A stretch of 34,566 nt of DNA from Halanaerobiales bacterium (GCA_022360715.1 JAKSCG010000171.1:1-34566), one strand, 5' to 3'; shown: positions 23,072 to 31,570, numbered from the stretch's first letter. The notes: generated by a model from the letters alone, not told the origin. Program-made: numbers and translations.

Positions 23072-24034
23072 CTATAAGTTTAAATCAGAATATGACTTAA
23101 ATCCATAGCGAGAATCAGCCGCTTTAATCGCCCTGATTACTGCCTTTTCTACCACTTTGACCGCCAGTAACCCAATCAGATTAAGATCCGCTTCAACCTG
23201 GCCGGTCGCCATCGTAAAGATAGTATCACCATCAACCATCGTATGGGCCGGTTGGATCGTTCTGGCATAACCATTATGAGCGATACCGGCAATTTTTTGG
23301 GCCTGGGCTTTAGTTAGAGTAGCATTAGTAAATAACACCCCGATTGTTGTATTAAGAGCAGACCGGTCATTGTTATTACCCTGTTTTAACATCATTTGTT
23401 CGGTCCTTAACAGGGATTTTTTATCTTCACTTAACACACCGGCGATTATTTTCCCGCTGACCGGGTCAATAACCTCGCCAAAACAATTGACAGCAACCAT
23501 TGCCCCCACCTGCAGGTCTCCGGTTTGCAGAAAATAACTTCCAAAACCACCCTTCATTGCATTTCCGTGTCCTAAAACTTTTCCGATAGTAGCACCGGTT
23601 CCGGCACCGACACTTCCCTGTAATAACTCCTTTTTTTCCGCATTTAAACAGGCTTGATAGCCCATCTCCCGGTCAGGTCTGATCTTATAATCACCGGCAA
23701 ACAGATCAAATAAAACAGCACCACAAACAATCGGAACATTAGTTAGCTGAACATTAAAGCCAATCTTTCTTTCTTCCAGATACTGCATAATACCGGCTGC
23801 CGCGTCAAGGCCAAAAGCACTCCCGCCGGCCAACAAAACAGCATGAATCTGTTCAACCATGTTAACAGGATTTAAGAGGTCGGTTTCCCTGGTACCGGGA
23901 GCGCCGCCCCGCACATCTACCCCGGCAGTAGCACCTTCGGCCGTGATCACCACGGTACAACCGGTTCCCGCCCTCATATTATGGGCATGCCCGACTAATA
24001 AACCGGTAATTTCTGTAATTTGAATCTCTCTCAT
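23072..24034 (-). CDS. P1 family (DmpA/BapA-type, S58) peptidase
   Basis: About 320 residues, an N-terminal-nucleophile hydrolase that processes itself; known relatives are beta-peptidyl or D-stereospecific aminopeptidases. Family motifs: GLLVGHAHN (11-19), VDVRGGAPGTRETDLL (39-54), LLAGGSAFGLDAAAG (67-81), GSVGAGTGATIGK (140-152) and SALNTTIGVLFTNATL (225-240), where self-cleavage would free Thr229 or Thr230 as the nucleophile. ATG 24034 lies eight bases after GGGAGG; an in-frame ATG at 24088 has no ribosome site and adds 18 unlike residues. Single gene, divergent from the repeat protein across about 140 bases. The natural substrate is unknown. Confidence 0.9.
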   Translation of the reverse strand: MREIQITEITGLLVGHAHNMRAGTGCTVVITAEGATAGVDVRGGAPGTRETDLLNPVNMVEQIHAVLLAGGSAFGLDAAAGIMQYLEERKIGFNVQLTNVPIVCGAVLFDLFAGDYKIRPDREMGYQACLNAEKKELLQGSVGAGTGATIGKVLGHGNAMKGGFGSYFLQTGDLQVGAMVAVNCFGEVIDPVSGKIIAGVLSEDKKSLLRTEQMMLKQGNNNDRSALNTTIGVLFTNATLTKAQAQKIAGIAHNGYARTIQPAHTMVDGDTIFTMATGQVEADLNLIGLLAVKVVEKAVIRAIKAADSRYGFKSYSDLNL

Positions 24035-24140
24035 TAAGATTTCCTCCCTGTATTTCTTGTTAAAATTTTTTAATTTTACTCCAATCAATTTATGGGTAAA
24101 AATAACATCATATTTTAAACTCTTTCGTGAATAATATTAA

Positions 24141-24154
24141 TGCAGTATACTGCA
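24141..24154. promoter_or_regulatory. Perfect 14-base palindrome upstream of the repeat protein
   Basis: TGCAGTATACTGCA is a perfect palindrome ten bases before the AGGAG ribosome site of the repeat-protein gene. It could be an operator or a small hairpin near the transcript 5' end. One or two such palindromes are expected by chance in a window of this size. Confidence 0.4.
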
Positions 24155-24177
24155 AAACCAGACAGGAGTTGATGTAT

Positions 24178-24948
24178 TTGGATCAATTTGCACAGTTAAA
24201 AAATAACCTCAGACAGACAAGGGACAAATTGAACAATGTGTTAGGACAGGTCAATCAAGACCTGCAAAATTCCGAACAAATAGTTTGGAATATCAGCCAC
24301 CAGCTGAACAACCAATCGATCGGCAGCACTACGACCGGTGTGTATAATCCGCAGTTTAGCTCTACCAACATGGGTAGTGCCAACTATGGAAGCACCAATT
24401 ATGGTTCAAGCAATTTTGTTCAGAACCAGCCCTTCCACACAACTGGATATAACCAGTATAGTGGAGCGGGAGCAGGGAGTATGATTACCCGGAGTCAATA
24501 TAATCCGGGGCAATATTCCGGTGCCCAGTCCGGTATGGGAGGATTTACTGGTACCAGCCAATTCGGAGCAAACAATAATTACTATCAATCCTCCGCCCAA
24601 AAGGGTGGCGGAGTAAATCAATATGGTGCCAAGTACAGTTCAGCTAATAGGGATGAAGATGTAGGTAATGCTTTTTATCAATCAGCAGGGATGACTTCCG
24701 CCGGAATGGGTGGAACAACATCTGGCGGTTATGGAGCAAGGAGTCAATATAATCCCGAACAAATTTACGGTGCGCAATCCGGCACCGGTGGATTGAGCAA
24801 TACCAGTCAGTATGGGGCCAGTAATAATTACTACCAGTCCTCTGTCCAGAAGGGCGGGGGAGCAAACCAATACGGGGCCCAATACAGCTCGGGAACCCGG
24901 GATGAAGATGTAGGCAGTGCTTACTATCAATCTAAACAGGGATTCTAA
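24178..24948 (+). CDS. Gly/Asn/Gln/Tyr-rich tandem-repeat protein, possible spore-coat or surface protein
   Basis: About 256 residues; I do not recognise a named family. The N-terminus (about 1-50) is a likely coiled coil (MDQFAQLKNNLRQTRDKLNNV, in part). The rest is low-complexity Gly, Ser, Asn, Gln and Tyr, with a 65-residue unit (RSQYNP ... RDEDVG.A.YQS) present twice at 75% identity (49 of 65), separated by an 18-residue Gly/Thr/Met spacer. There is no signal peptide and only one Lys/Asp-rich spot per repeat. TTG 24178 has AGGAG nine bases upstream; a GTG at 24127 and ATG 24172 are worse placed. A terminator follows. Composition resembles spore-coat proteins; a CATATTTTA element at 24109-24117 fits a sigma-K -10 but without its -35. 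Confidence 0.75.
   Translation: MDQFAQLKNNLRQTRDKLNNVLGQVNQDLQNSEQIVWNISHQLNNQSIGSTTTGVYNPQFSSTNMGSANYGSTNYGSSNFVQNQPFHTTGYNQYSGAGAGSMITRSQYNPGQYSGAQSGMGGFTGTSQFGANNNYYQSSAQKGGGVNQYGAKYSSANRDEDVGNAFYQSAGMTSAGMGGTTSGGYGARSQYNPEQIYGAQSGTGGLSNTSQYGASNNYYQSSVQKGGGANQYGAQYSSGTRDEDVGSAYYQSKQGF
24490..24933 (+). repeat. Two tandem 195-base coding repeats
   Basis: Unit 1 at 24490-24684 and unit 2 at 24739-24933, offset by 249 bases in the same frame, each encoding the 65-residue RSQYNP...YQS unit. A recent internal duplication is the simplest explanation, as the proteins are still 75% identical. Confidence 0.88.
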
Positions 24949-24954
24949 ACATGG

Positions 24955-24979
24955 GGGGTAGGGTAAACCTACCCCTTTA
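24955..24979 (+). terminator. Intrinsic terminator after the repeat-protein gene
   Basis: GGGGTAGG (24955-24962) and CCTACCCC (24968-24975) form an 8-pair stem with a 5-base loop followed by TTTAT, seven bases after the stop codon. The T run is short. Confidence 0.75.
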
Positions 24980-24996
24980 TATCCCTCAGCCCTTAA

Positions 24997-26925
24997 TTAA
25001 AGTGTGTCTTCCCATTCTTGATACAAATTATTTAACTCTTGCTGGGTTTTTTCATATCTCTCCTTTAAATCATTAAGTAGGTCGAGCTTGGTCAGATTTT
25101 GCGGCTGAATCATCTCTGCTTCCAGCTCCCGGAGCAGTTGCTCTGTCTCTTCAATTCTAATCTCCAGGTGATTGATCTTACTTTCCTTTATTCTTTCCTC
25201 TCTGATTTTATCTTTTAGCCGGTGATATTCAGAACCCTTGGCCGTTTCCTTTGTTAACAAGTGAGTTTTCTGTTTTATTTCCTGTTCTTCTCTTTTTTTG
25301 CGCCGATAATAATCATAATTACCGTGATATTTGATTAATTTACCCTTTTCCAGTTCAAAGGTATAATCAATAAAACGGTTAATAAAATAACGGTCATGTG
25401 ATACAACCAGGATAGTACCCGGATATTTTTCCAGTGTCTCTTCAAGCGCTTCGCGGGAAGGGAGATCAAGGTGATTAGTAGGTTCGTCAAGGATCAAAAA
25501 ATTATAATCACCATTCATCAACTGCAATAACCTCAACCTACTTCTTTCTCCCCCGCTTAAACTTTCCACTTTCTTAAAGACCTCATCTTCGGTAAAAAGA
25601 AAAGCCGCCAGAGCCTTTCTGGCCTCAGCAGTTTTCATATTACACTCCCGACAGAGCGCTGTAATTAAATCATCCTGCGGATTAAATCCTTCAAATTCCT
25701 GGCTATAATAACCAGGCCGAACATTAGCCCCCAGCTTAAGCTGCCCCTGATCCGGAGGATAAATTCCCGTGATCATCTTGAGCAGAGTAGTTTTACCGGT
25801 ACCGTTTTTCCCAATAATAGCAATCTTTTCTCCCCAGTATAGACCGAGATTAACCGCAGAAAATAGTTTTAAATCATTAAAGGCTTTACTTACCCCGCTG
25901 ATCTGGAGAACTTCCCGGCCACTCCTTTTACTTACCGTAAAGTTCAATTGCATCTTTTTACCGTTTAAAACCGGCTGATCAACCCGTTCAATTCGATCCA
26001 GGGCTTTCTGCATACTTTTAGCCCGTTTAAAGAATTTTTGATCACTACCCTGCTGTCCCCATTGATAAAGTCTCTTAATGCTTTCTTCCATTTTCACTAT
26101 TTTCTTCTGTTGATTTTGATAGTGATGTTTTAACTGTTCATACCGGCGCTCTCTTTCCTTTAAATAATAGGAATAATTACCGCTATAATCCTCATTACGG
26201 CCATTTTTTAGTTCAACAATCCTGTCTACTATTTGATCCAGAAAATAGCGGTCATGGGAAATAATTATTACTCCCCCGGGGTAGTCTTTTAAATAATTCT
26301 CCAGCCAGTGGATCGCCTGTAAGTCTAGATGGTTAGTCGGTTCATCCAGCAGCAGTATATCCGGTTCGGAAAGTAGTAGTTTAGCCAACCCCAGTCTGGT
26401 CTTCTCCCCTCCGCTCAGACTAGCCACCCTTTTCCCGGTAAGCTCATCCAGGGAAAAACCCATTCCGGTAGTGATCTGACGGATTTTACTCTCATATTGG
26501 TAACCGCCATCTTGTTCAAAACGGTGTTGGATTTCACTATACTCTTGCATGATTGTCGGTAACTCCGGATCTTTTTGGTGATGCCGGCTGCTTTTGTCAG
26601 CAATCAAAACCTCCAGTTCTCTCAGCCGTTGTTCCAGTTCGACCAATTCATTAAAAATGGTTTTGGCTTCCTGTTCCAAAGTACACTCAGGATTAAAGTC
26701 CGGCAACTGGCTTAAATAACCCAGCTTTAAACCCCGACTAAGCGCTACTTTTCCCGATATATAAGGTTCAATACCGCTAATAATTTTAAATACGGTCGTT
26801 TTACCCGAACCATTAGCCCCAATTAAACCCACTTTTTCTCCTTGATTAAGGAAAAGGGAAAAATCCGATAAAACTTCGCCGGTTCCGTATGATTTTATAA
26901 TTGAGTTCAGACTTAATGCTGACAT
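24997..26925 (-). CDS. ABC-F family ATPase (translation factor / ribosome protection type)
   Basis: 642-residue soluble protein with two ABC ATPase domains and no membrane part, so it acts on the ribosome rather than in transport. Domain 1: Walker A GANGSGKT (36-43), signature LSGGE (170-174), DEPTNHLD (194-201). The ABC-F linker with its helical P-site tRNA-interaction motif lies at about 240-325 (KERERRYEQLKHHYQNQQKK in part). Domain 2: Walker A GKNGTGKT (372-379), signature LSGGE (456-460) and DEPTNHLD (480-487). A C-terminal coiled coil covers about 545-642, as in the YdiF/Uup branch. GGAGG is nine bases before ATG. Divergent from the MATE exporter, so an antibiotic-related role is possible, but housekeeping ABC-F proteins look the same. 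Confidence 0.93.
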   Translation of the reverse strand: MSALSLNSIIKSYGTGEVLSDFSLFLNQGEKVGLIGANGSGKTTVFKIISGIEPYISGKVALSRGLKLGYLSQLPDFNPECTLEQEAKTIFNELVELEQRLRELEVLIADKSSRHHQKDPELPTIMQEYSEIQHRFEQDGGYQYESKIRQITTGMGFSLDELTGKRVASLSGGEKTRLGLAKLLLSEPDILLLDEPTNHLDLQAIHWLENYLKDYPGGVIIISHDRYFLDQIVDRIVELKNGRNEDYSGNYSYYLKERERRYEQLKHHYQNQQKKIVKMEESIKRLYQWGQQGSDQKFFKRAKSMQKALDRIERVDQPVLNGKKMQLNFTVSKRSGREVLQISGVSKAFNDLKLFSAVNLGLYWGEKIAIIGKNGTGKTTLLKMITGIYPPDQGQLKLGANVRPGYYSQEFEGFNPQDDLITALCRECNMKTAEARKALAAFLFTEDEVFKKVESLSGGERSRLRLLQLMNGDYNFLILDEPTNHLDLPSREALEETLEKYPGTILVVSHDRYFINRFIDYTFELEKGKLIKYHGNYDYYRRKKREEQEIKQKTHLLTKETAKGSEYHRLKDKIREERIKESKINHLEIRIEETEQLLRELEAEMIQPQNLTKLDLLNDLKERYEKTQQELNNLYQEWEDTL

Positions 26926-27102
26926 AATGGCTTCCTCCGGTTTGCTACCTTATCTTTTACTCATCTATTTTATCATAAAATTAAAACGAGCGCAGTACAA
27001 TAATTTATAAATGTTTATAAATATAGCCGAACGAAGAAAGGGTTTTCACTTCATTTGGCGAAATAGATGATAGCACAACTAAAAAACGTTAGGAGTTTTT
27101 CT

Positions 27103-28491
27103 ATGGACAATTACGATCAAAAAAGGCAACTAATTCTCACCGGGAATATCAATAAGGTCATTTTATCCCTTTCGGCACCGATTATGTTCAATAATTTTAT
27201 CCAGACCATCTATAATTTGACCGACACTTTATGGATAAGTCGGCTGGGAGGTACCCAGATTGCCGCTATGACACTGGTCTGGCCGGTAATCTTCTTTATT
27301 TTAGCAATCGGTATCGGGATTAGTATTGCCGGAACATCTTTAATTTCACAATATACCGGTGCTGATGACAGTACAAATGCCACCAGAGTAGCCGGGCAAC
27401 TCCTCTCTTTCTCATTAATATTTTCCATATTGCTGGGATTCATCGGTTACCTGATCACTACCCCGATCGTCAGATTTATGGGGGCAGAAGGTTTATTGCT
27501 CCAGGAAGGTAGCCGCTATTTGAAAATCATGTTTCTAGGAATGCCGACCATCTTCCTTTTTGTCGGCTTTACATCGATCAAACAGGGCCAGGGTGATACA
27601 ATCACCCCGATGAAATACAGTGCTATTTCGGTAGTTCTCAATATGATCCTTGATCCCATTTTTATTTTCACCCTGAACCTGGGTATCGGCGGAGCAGCGA
27701 TTGCAACCGTTTTATCGCGCGGAATTTTTGCTGTTTATGCCATTTATTCATTGATTACTTATGAAAAAGGCATCCGGCTCCGTAAAGCTGATCTAAAACT
27801 GAACCGCGATCTATTGACCAGTTTAATAAAAATCGGCCTACCTTCTTCAGTAGGCCAATCTACTACGGCGTTGGGGTTTATGGTTTTAAATATGTTTATC
27901 ATATCATTTGGTCAATCAACCTTGGCCGCTTTTGGGATTGGAAATAGGATTAATTCACTGATCTTGATGCCGGCAATGGGGATTGGTAGTGCCCTGGTTA
28001 CCATAGTTGGTCAAAATCTGGGGGCTGATCAGATTAAACGGGCCAAAAAAGCTGTCCAGGCCAGTGCTGTTTTAACCACTGCTTTTATGGTTAGTGGTGG
28101 TTTAATCATCTACCCCTTTATTCCTAAAATTATTAGTTTTTTCACCCATGAAAAAGAAATTGCCGAGTTGGCGATCCTTTACTTCCGCCTGATCACCCTC
28201 TCCCTACCGCTCATGGGATTTTATCAGATCTTTATCGGTACCTTTCAGGGTTCAGGTCATACCGTTATGGCTATGATTATCATGATGGGCCGCTTATGGG
28301 TTTTAAGAATACCGATGATCTTATTATTCAAGAAATATACTAACTGGGGTTCCAGTTCGGTCTGGTATGCCATGATTCTTAGTAATGCGATCATCACCCT
28401 GCTCGCTTATCTGATCTACCTCAGCGGACGCTGGGAGAAAAAAGTAATTAAAAAAAGAATAGCTACTAAAGTATTAAGTGAGGCCGACTAA
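27103..28491 (+). CDS. MATE family multidrug/metabolite efflux transporter
   Basis: About 462 residues with twelve membrane helices in two MATE halves. Family marks: ILSLSAPIMFNNFIQTIYNLTDTLWISRLGG (N-terminal helix pair with the TD motif, in part), GQGDTITPMKYSAISVVLNMILDPIFIF and the equivalent GLPSSVGQSTTALGFMVLNMFI in the second half. It exchanges sodium or protons for drugs or metabolites across the inner membrane. ATG 27103 has AGGAG seven bases upstream; an in-frame ATG at 27067 has no site. It converges on degV with a single base between the stop codons and no terminator in that gap. Confidence 0.93.
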   Translation: MDNYDQKRQLILTGNINKVILSLSAPIMFNNFIQTIYNLTDTLWISRLGGTQIAAMTLVWPVIFFILAIGIGISIAGTSLISQYTGADDSTNATRVAGQLLSFSLIFSILLGFIGYLITTPIVRFMGAEGLLLQEGSRYLKIMFLGMPTIFLFVGFTSIKQGQGDTITPMKYSAISVVLNMILDPIFIFTLNLGIGGAAIATVLSRGIFAVYAIYSLITYEKGIRLRKADLKLNRDLLTSLIKIGLPSSVGQSTTALGFMVLNMFIISFGQSTLAAFGIGNRINSLILMPAMGIGSALVTIVGQNLGADQIKRAKKAVQASAVLTTAFMVSGGLIIYPFIPKIISFFTHEKEIAELAILYFRLITLSLPLMGFYQIFIGTFQGSGHTVMAMIIMMGRLWVLRIPMILLFKKYTNWGSSSVWYAMILSNAIITLLAYLIYLSGRWEKKVIKKRIATKVLSEAD

Positions 28492-28492
28492 C

Positions 28493-29374
28493 TTAATGGA
28501 GTTCTGCCTCAGCGACCTTATCTTTATTTTGAAAGAATACAGAAACGGTATTCCGGCCAACATGGGAACCGATCGCTGCTCCAATCTCTGAAATGATCAA
28601 TTTTTCCTGCTTAATGCCAAAACGTTCCATGATCTTTTCTTTCATTTTTTCCGCCATCGCCGGGTTACCGGAATGATTTATCCCGATCAGTTCCTGTTCG
28701 GGGAGCTGATCACCTCGTTCGGCCATAACCTCTAGTAAATAATCATACATCTTCTTGGAGCCCCTAACTTTATTTAAGGGTAAAATTTCTCCGTTTTGAA
28801 AATGGAGAATCGGTTTAATATTGAGGACACTGCCAATTAGGGCTGACGTTTTACTGATTCTCCCTCCCCTTTTCAGCATCTCCAGTGAACCGACAGCAAA
28901 AATATGTTCCATCTGTGAACAATACTGAAGCGTCTCCTGGATTACTTCCGTAAGGCCCATTCCCTGACGAGTAAGGCGGGCTGCTTTAATAACGGACATC
29001 CCAAAACCGACCGATGCGCACCTACTGTCAATAATGTGAACATCAGCAGAACCAATCTCTTTTTTCGCCAGAATAGCTGATTGTAAAATGCCGCTTAATT
29101 TTGAAGAAAAGTTGATTGATAAGACCTTAAAACCTGCGGCCAGAGCTTTCTCAAACTCTTCCTGAAAAGCAGTCGGGGTAATTTGTGATGTTTTGGGGAG
29201 ATCATTTCCTTGATCGATCTTTTGGTAAAATTCTTCCGGAAATAAGTTTCCCCGGTCATGATAAAGTTGCTCACCAAAATGAACCGGCGTCGGCAGCATG
29301 CTTATATCATATTCTTCTACTAATGCTAACGGCAAGTCAGAGCAGCTATCAGTGATAATTTTAATCTTCTCCAT
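28493..29374 (-). CDS. DegV family fatty-acid-binding protein
   Basis: About 293 residues. Family motifs: IITDSCSDLP (6-14), PTPVHFGEQLYHD, KTSQITPTAFQEEFE (61-75), INFSSKLSGILQSA (87-100), FAVGSLEMLKRGGRIS and IGAAIGSHVGRNTVSVFF near the C-terminus. DegV/FakB proteins bind a fatty acid and present it to the kinase FakA; other members have unknown ligands. The C-terminal motif, usually ending GPG, here reads GRN. ATG 29374 lies seven bases after AGGAGG; an ATG at 29377 is four bases away. It is not next to a FakA gene. Monocistronic, ending against the MATE gene. Confidence 0.92.
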   Translation of the reverse strand: MEKIKIITDSCSDLPLALVEEYDISMLPTPVHFGEQLYHDRGNLFPEEFYQKIDQGNDLPKTSQITPTAFQEEFEKALAAGFKVLSINFSSKLSGILQSAILAKKEIGSADVHIIDSRCASVGFGMSVIKAARLTRQGMGLTEVIQETLQYCSQMEHIFAVGSLEMLKRGGRISKTSALIGSVLNIKPILHFQNGEILPLNKVRGSKKMYDYLLEVMAERGDQLPEQELIGINHSGNPAMAEKMKEKIMERFGIKQEKLIISEIGAAIGSHVGRNTVSVFFQNKDKVAEAELH

Positions 29375-29473
29375 CATAAAGCCTCCTATCTTTTTCTAGA
29401 TAATTCTATAATTCGATAAATCTTCATTGATTCCTTCATCCCAGAAAAGATAGTTTGCTAATTTAAGTAAGAT

Positions 29474-30754
29474 TCATTCCAAATACTCAAATTCCAACGA
29501 ACCTATTTTTACCACATCCCCCTGTTTAATCCCTTTTTCAGTCATTAATTGATTTAAACCATGGTGTTGCAGTATTCTTAATAGCCTTTTTACCGAATCG
29601 TCATTACTGAAATTGGTTTTTTGAATATTCTCCTCGACCAGACTACCGGTTATCTCATATAGATCAGCCGACCACCGCTTGATTTCTATCCCTCGTTCTT
29701 GATTAAACTCCGGTTTAATTACTACTTCTTCTTCCGCAATAATCAACTCTTCTTCACTTATTTCTTCCAGCAGCCGGCTAACCCGAGCGATCAACTCTTT
29801 TACTCCTTTTCCGGTAACTGCCGAAATAGGAAATACCTCCATTCCGACCCGTTCAAGTCCTCTGGTGGCTCGGACCAGGTTTTGGTCGTTTGGCAGGAGA
29901 TCGGTTTTATTTAAAGCAACCAACTGCGGACGTGCCGACAACCTTTGGTTATAATTAATTAACTCTTGATTAATATCGGCAAAATCTTGCAGGGGGTCCC
30001 GGCCTTCAATCCCGGCTACGTCCAGCACATGCAGCAGGAGTTTAGTCCTTTCGATATGGCGTAAAAACTCATCACCCAGGCCAACTCCCTGATGGGCCCC
30101 TTTAATTAAACCGGGGATATCGGCCATCACAAAAGAACGATAATCCCCCACAGAGACAACTCCCAGATTAGGTTTAAGGGTAGTAAAGGGGTAGGAGGCA
30201 ATTTTGGGTCGGGCTTCCGAGACAACAGAAATCAAAGTTGATTTACCCACATTGGGATAACCGATCAAACCTACATCAGCTAATAATTTCAACTCCAAAG
30301 TTAGATTTCTCTCCTGACCGATTTCGCCCTGGTCGGCAAATCTGGGTGCTTTCCGGGTTGACTTTTTAAAGCGGGCATTACCCTTTCCCCCTTTACCGCC
30401 CCGGGCAACTATCCACTCCTGGCCCTCTTTAGTAAGATCAGCCAACAGTTGACCGGTGTCAGTATCATAGATGACTGTACCCGGTGGTACTTTTAATAAG
30501 AGATCTTGACCACTTTTCCCATGCTTATTATTCCCCGAGCCGTGGATACCTTTTGCTGCTTGATAATGCCGGTGATAACGGAAATCAGATAAGGTGTTAA
30601 GAGTAGGATCAACCCTTAAGATAACACTACCGCCATCGCCACCGTCACCACCGTCCGGACCACCCATATCAATGTATTTCTCGCGGCGAAAACTGACTAC
30701 GCCGTTACCGCCATCACCACCCTTAACCCTGAACTCTACTTGATCTAAAAACAT
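29474..30754 (-). CDS. obgE: GTPase Obg (ObgE/CgtA)
   Basis: Essential ribosome-associated GTPase in 50S maturation and stress response. About 426 residues: the Gly-rich Obg fold (1-157; GGDGGNGVVSFRREKYIDMGG in part), G domain with G1 GYPNVGKS (165-172), G2 Thr191-Thr192, G3 DIPG (212-215), G4 NKTD (282-285), G5 SAVTGKG (311-317), and a C-terminal OCT domain (about 350-426). ATG 30754 follows AGGGGGTGAGCGG; an in-frame start at 30784 lacks a ribosome site. It lies 86 bases after rpmA but a strong terminator stands between them, so it depends on read-through or its own promoter. Confidence 0.97.
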   Translation of the reverse strand: MFLDQVEFRVKGGDGGNGVVSFRREKYIDMGGPDGGDGGDGGSVILRVDPTLNTLSDFRYHRHYQAAKGIHGSGNNKHGKSGQDLLLKVPPGTVIYDTDTGQLLADLTKEGQEWIVARGGKGGKGNARFKKSTRKAPRFADQGEIGQERNLTLELKLLADVGLIGYPNVGKSTLISVVSEARPKIASYPFTTLKPNLGVVSVGDYRSFVMADIPGLIKGAHQGVGLGDEFLRHIERTKLLLHVLDVAGIEGRDPLQDFADINQELINYNQRLSARPQLVALNKTDLLPNDQNLVRATRGLERVGMEVFPISAVTGKGVKELIARVSRLLEEISEEELIIAEEEVVIKPEFNQERGIEIKRWSADLYEITGSLVEENIQKTNFSNDDSVKRLLRILQHHGLNQLMTEKGIKQGDVVKIGSLEFEYLE

Positions 30755-30792
30755 CCGCTCACCCCCTTTAATTATGATTTCCAAAAACCAGG

Positions 30793-30824
30793 AAAAAAAT
30801 AAAACCCCCAGTAAAAACTGAGGG
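30793..30824 (-). terminator. Intrinsic terminator between rpmA and obgE
   Basis: Minus-strand stem CCCTCAG (30824-30818) with CTGGGGG (30811-30805), 6-base loop, followed by TTTTATTTTTTT to 30793. It stands 16 bases after the rpmA stop and 38 bases before the obgE start, so it should reduce obgE relative to the ribosomal protein genes. Confidence 0.88.
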
Positions 30825-30840
30825 AAAAGCTCAATCTCTA

Positions 30841-31119
30841 TTAATTAACTATACTTGCTAACTGTTCTGGGGAATAAACACTAATCTGGCGGGTAGATTT
30901 CCCTTTCCGTTCAAACTTAACGACTCCGTCAATTTTAGCAAAGAGGGTATCATCATTACCGCGACCAACGTTTAATCCGGGATGAAACCTGGTTCCCCTC
31001 TGCCTGACCAGGATCGAGCCGGCCGGGACAACCTGACCGTCAAACCTTTTGACTCCCAATCGTTTAGACTCACTATCACGACCGTTGCGGGAACTACCTA
31101 CCCCTTTTTTCTTGGCCAT
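30841..31119 (-). CDS. rpmA: 50S ribosomal protein L27
   Basis: 92-residue ribosomal protein near the peptidyl-transferase centre. The N-terminus [22 protein letters not shown] and the core [26 protein letters not shown] (cited in parts) are canonical. The ATG follows GGGGGTGGAAGG. The protein begins directly at MAKKKG: it lacks the 9-residue extension that most Firmicute L27 proteins carry and that the protease Prp removes. No prp gene lies between rplU and rpmA, only 42 bases, unlike the usual rplU-prp-rpmA order. Confidence 0.98.
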   Translation of the reverse strand: MAKKKGVGSSRNGRDSESKRLGVKRFDGQVVPAGSILVRQRGTRFHPGLNVGRGNDDTLFAKIDGVVKFERKGKSTRQISVYSPEQLASIVN

Positions 31120-31161
31120 AACCTTCCACCCCCTGTTTTCAATTTTATTTTATAATTACTT

Positions 31162-31473
31162 TTATCCCTCAATTTTCTCCACTAAAACTTTTGTATATGG
31201 TTGACGATGTCCGGTCTTACGACGGTAACGCTTTTTAGCCTTATACTTAAAAACAATAACCTTTTTATGTTTACCCTGTTCCAGTATCTTACCTGTTACC
31301 TTAGCTCCCTCGACCAAGGGCTGACCGTACCTGACACCATCTTCACCAGCTATTGATAAAACCTGATTAAACTCAACAGTTTGCTCAGCAGCCAGGGGCA
31401 GTTTCTCCACCTTGATAATCTGGCCTTCTTCTACCCGATACTGTTTGCCACCACTCTTGATAATGGCATACAT
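31162..31473 (-). CDS. rplU: 50S ribosomal protein L21
   Basis: 103-residue ribosomal protein of the large subunit, binding 23S r[21 protein letters not shown] at the N-terminus and [19 protein letters not shown] near the end are canonical. ATG 31473 lies eight bases after AGGAGG; a GTG at 31482 is immediately next to the Shine-Dalgarno and cannot be used. It is first in the rplU-rpmA(-obgE) unit, with its own promoter and a structured leader that probably allows feedback control. Confidence 0.98.
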   Translation of the reverse strand: MYAIIKSGGKQYRVEEGQIIKVEKLPLAAEQTVEFNQVLSIAGEDGVRYGQPLVEGAKVTGKILEQGKHKKVIVFKYKAKKRYRRKTGHRQPYTKVLVEKIEG

Positions 31474-31564
31474 AAACTCCACCTCCTTACCGCAGACTCG
31501 CCGAAATTAGGTAGTCCACCGGTCCGGCAGACTTTCTTAACCCATTTCGGGCGGTTTTGGCACG
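31474..31564 (-). ncRNA. Structured 5' leader of rplU (L21-leader candidate)
   Basis: About 90 bases from the predicted start to the rplU ATG. Outer stem ACCGC/GCGGT (31489-31493, 31551-31555), inner stem CCGAAAT/ATTTCGG (31501-31507, 31544-31550), and an inner hairpin at 31514-31532 enclose conserved-looking purine loops. This resembles the Rfam L21 leader, which binds L21 for feedback control. I cannot run a covariance search. Confidence 0.6.
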
Positions 31565-31570
31565 AATATA

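Noticed and set aside
24406..24930. Three minus-strand open frames across the repeat-protein gene
   Set aside because: They exist because the repeated, Gly/Asn-rich coding sequence lacks stops on the other strand; no ribosome sites and no conserved motifs.
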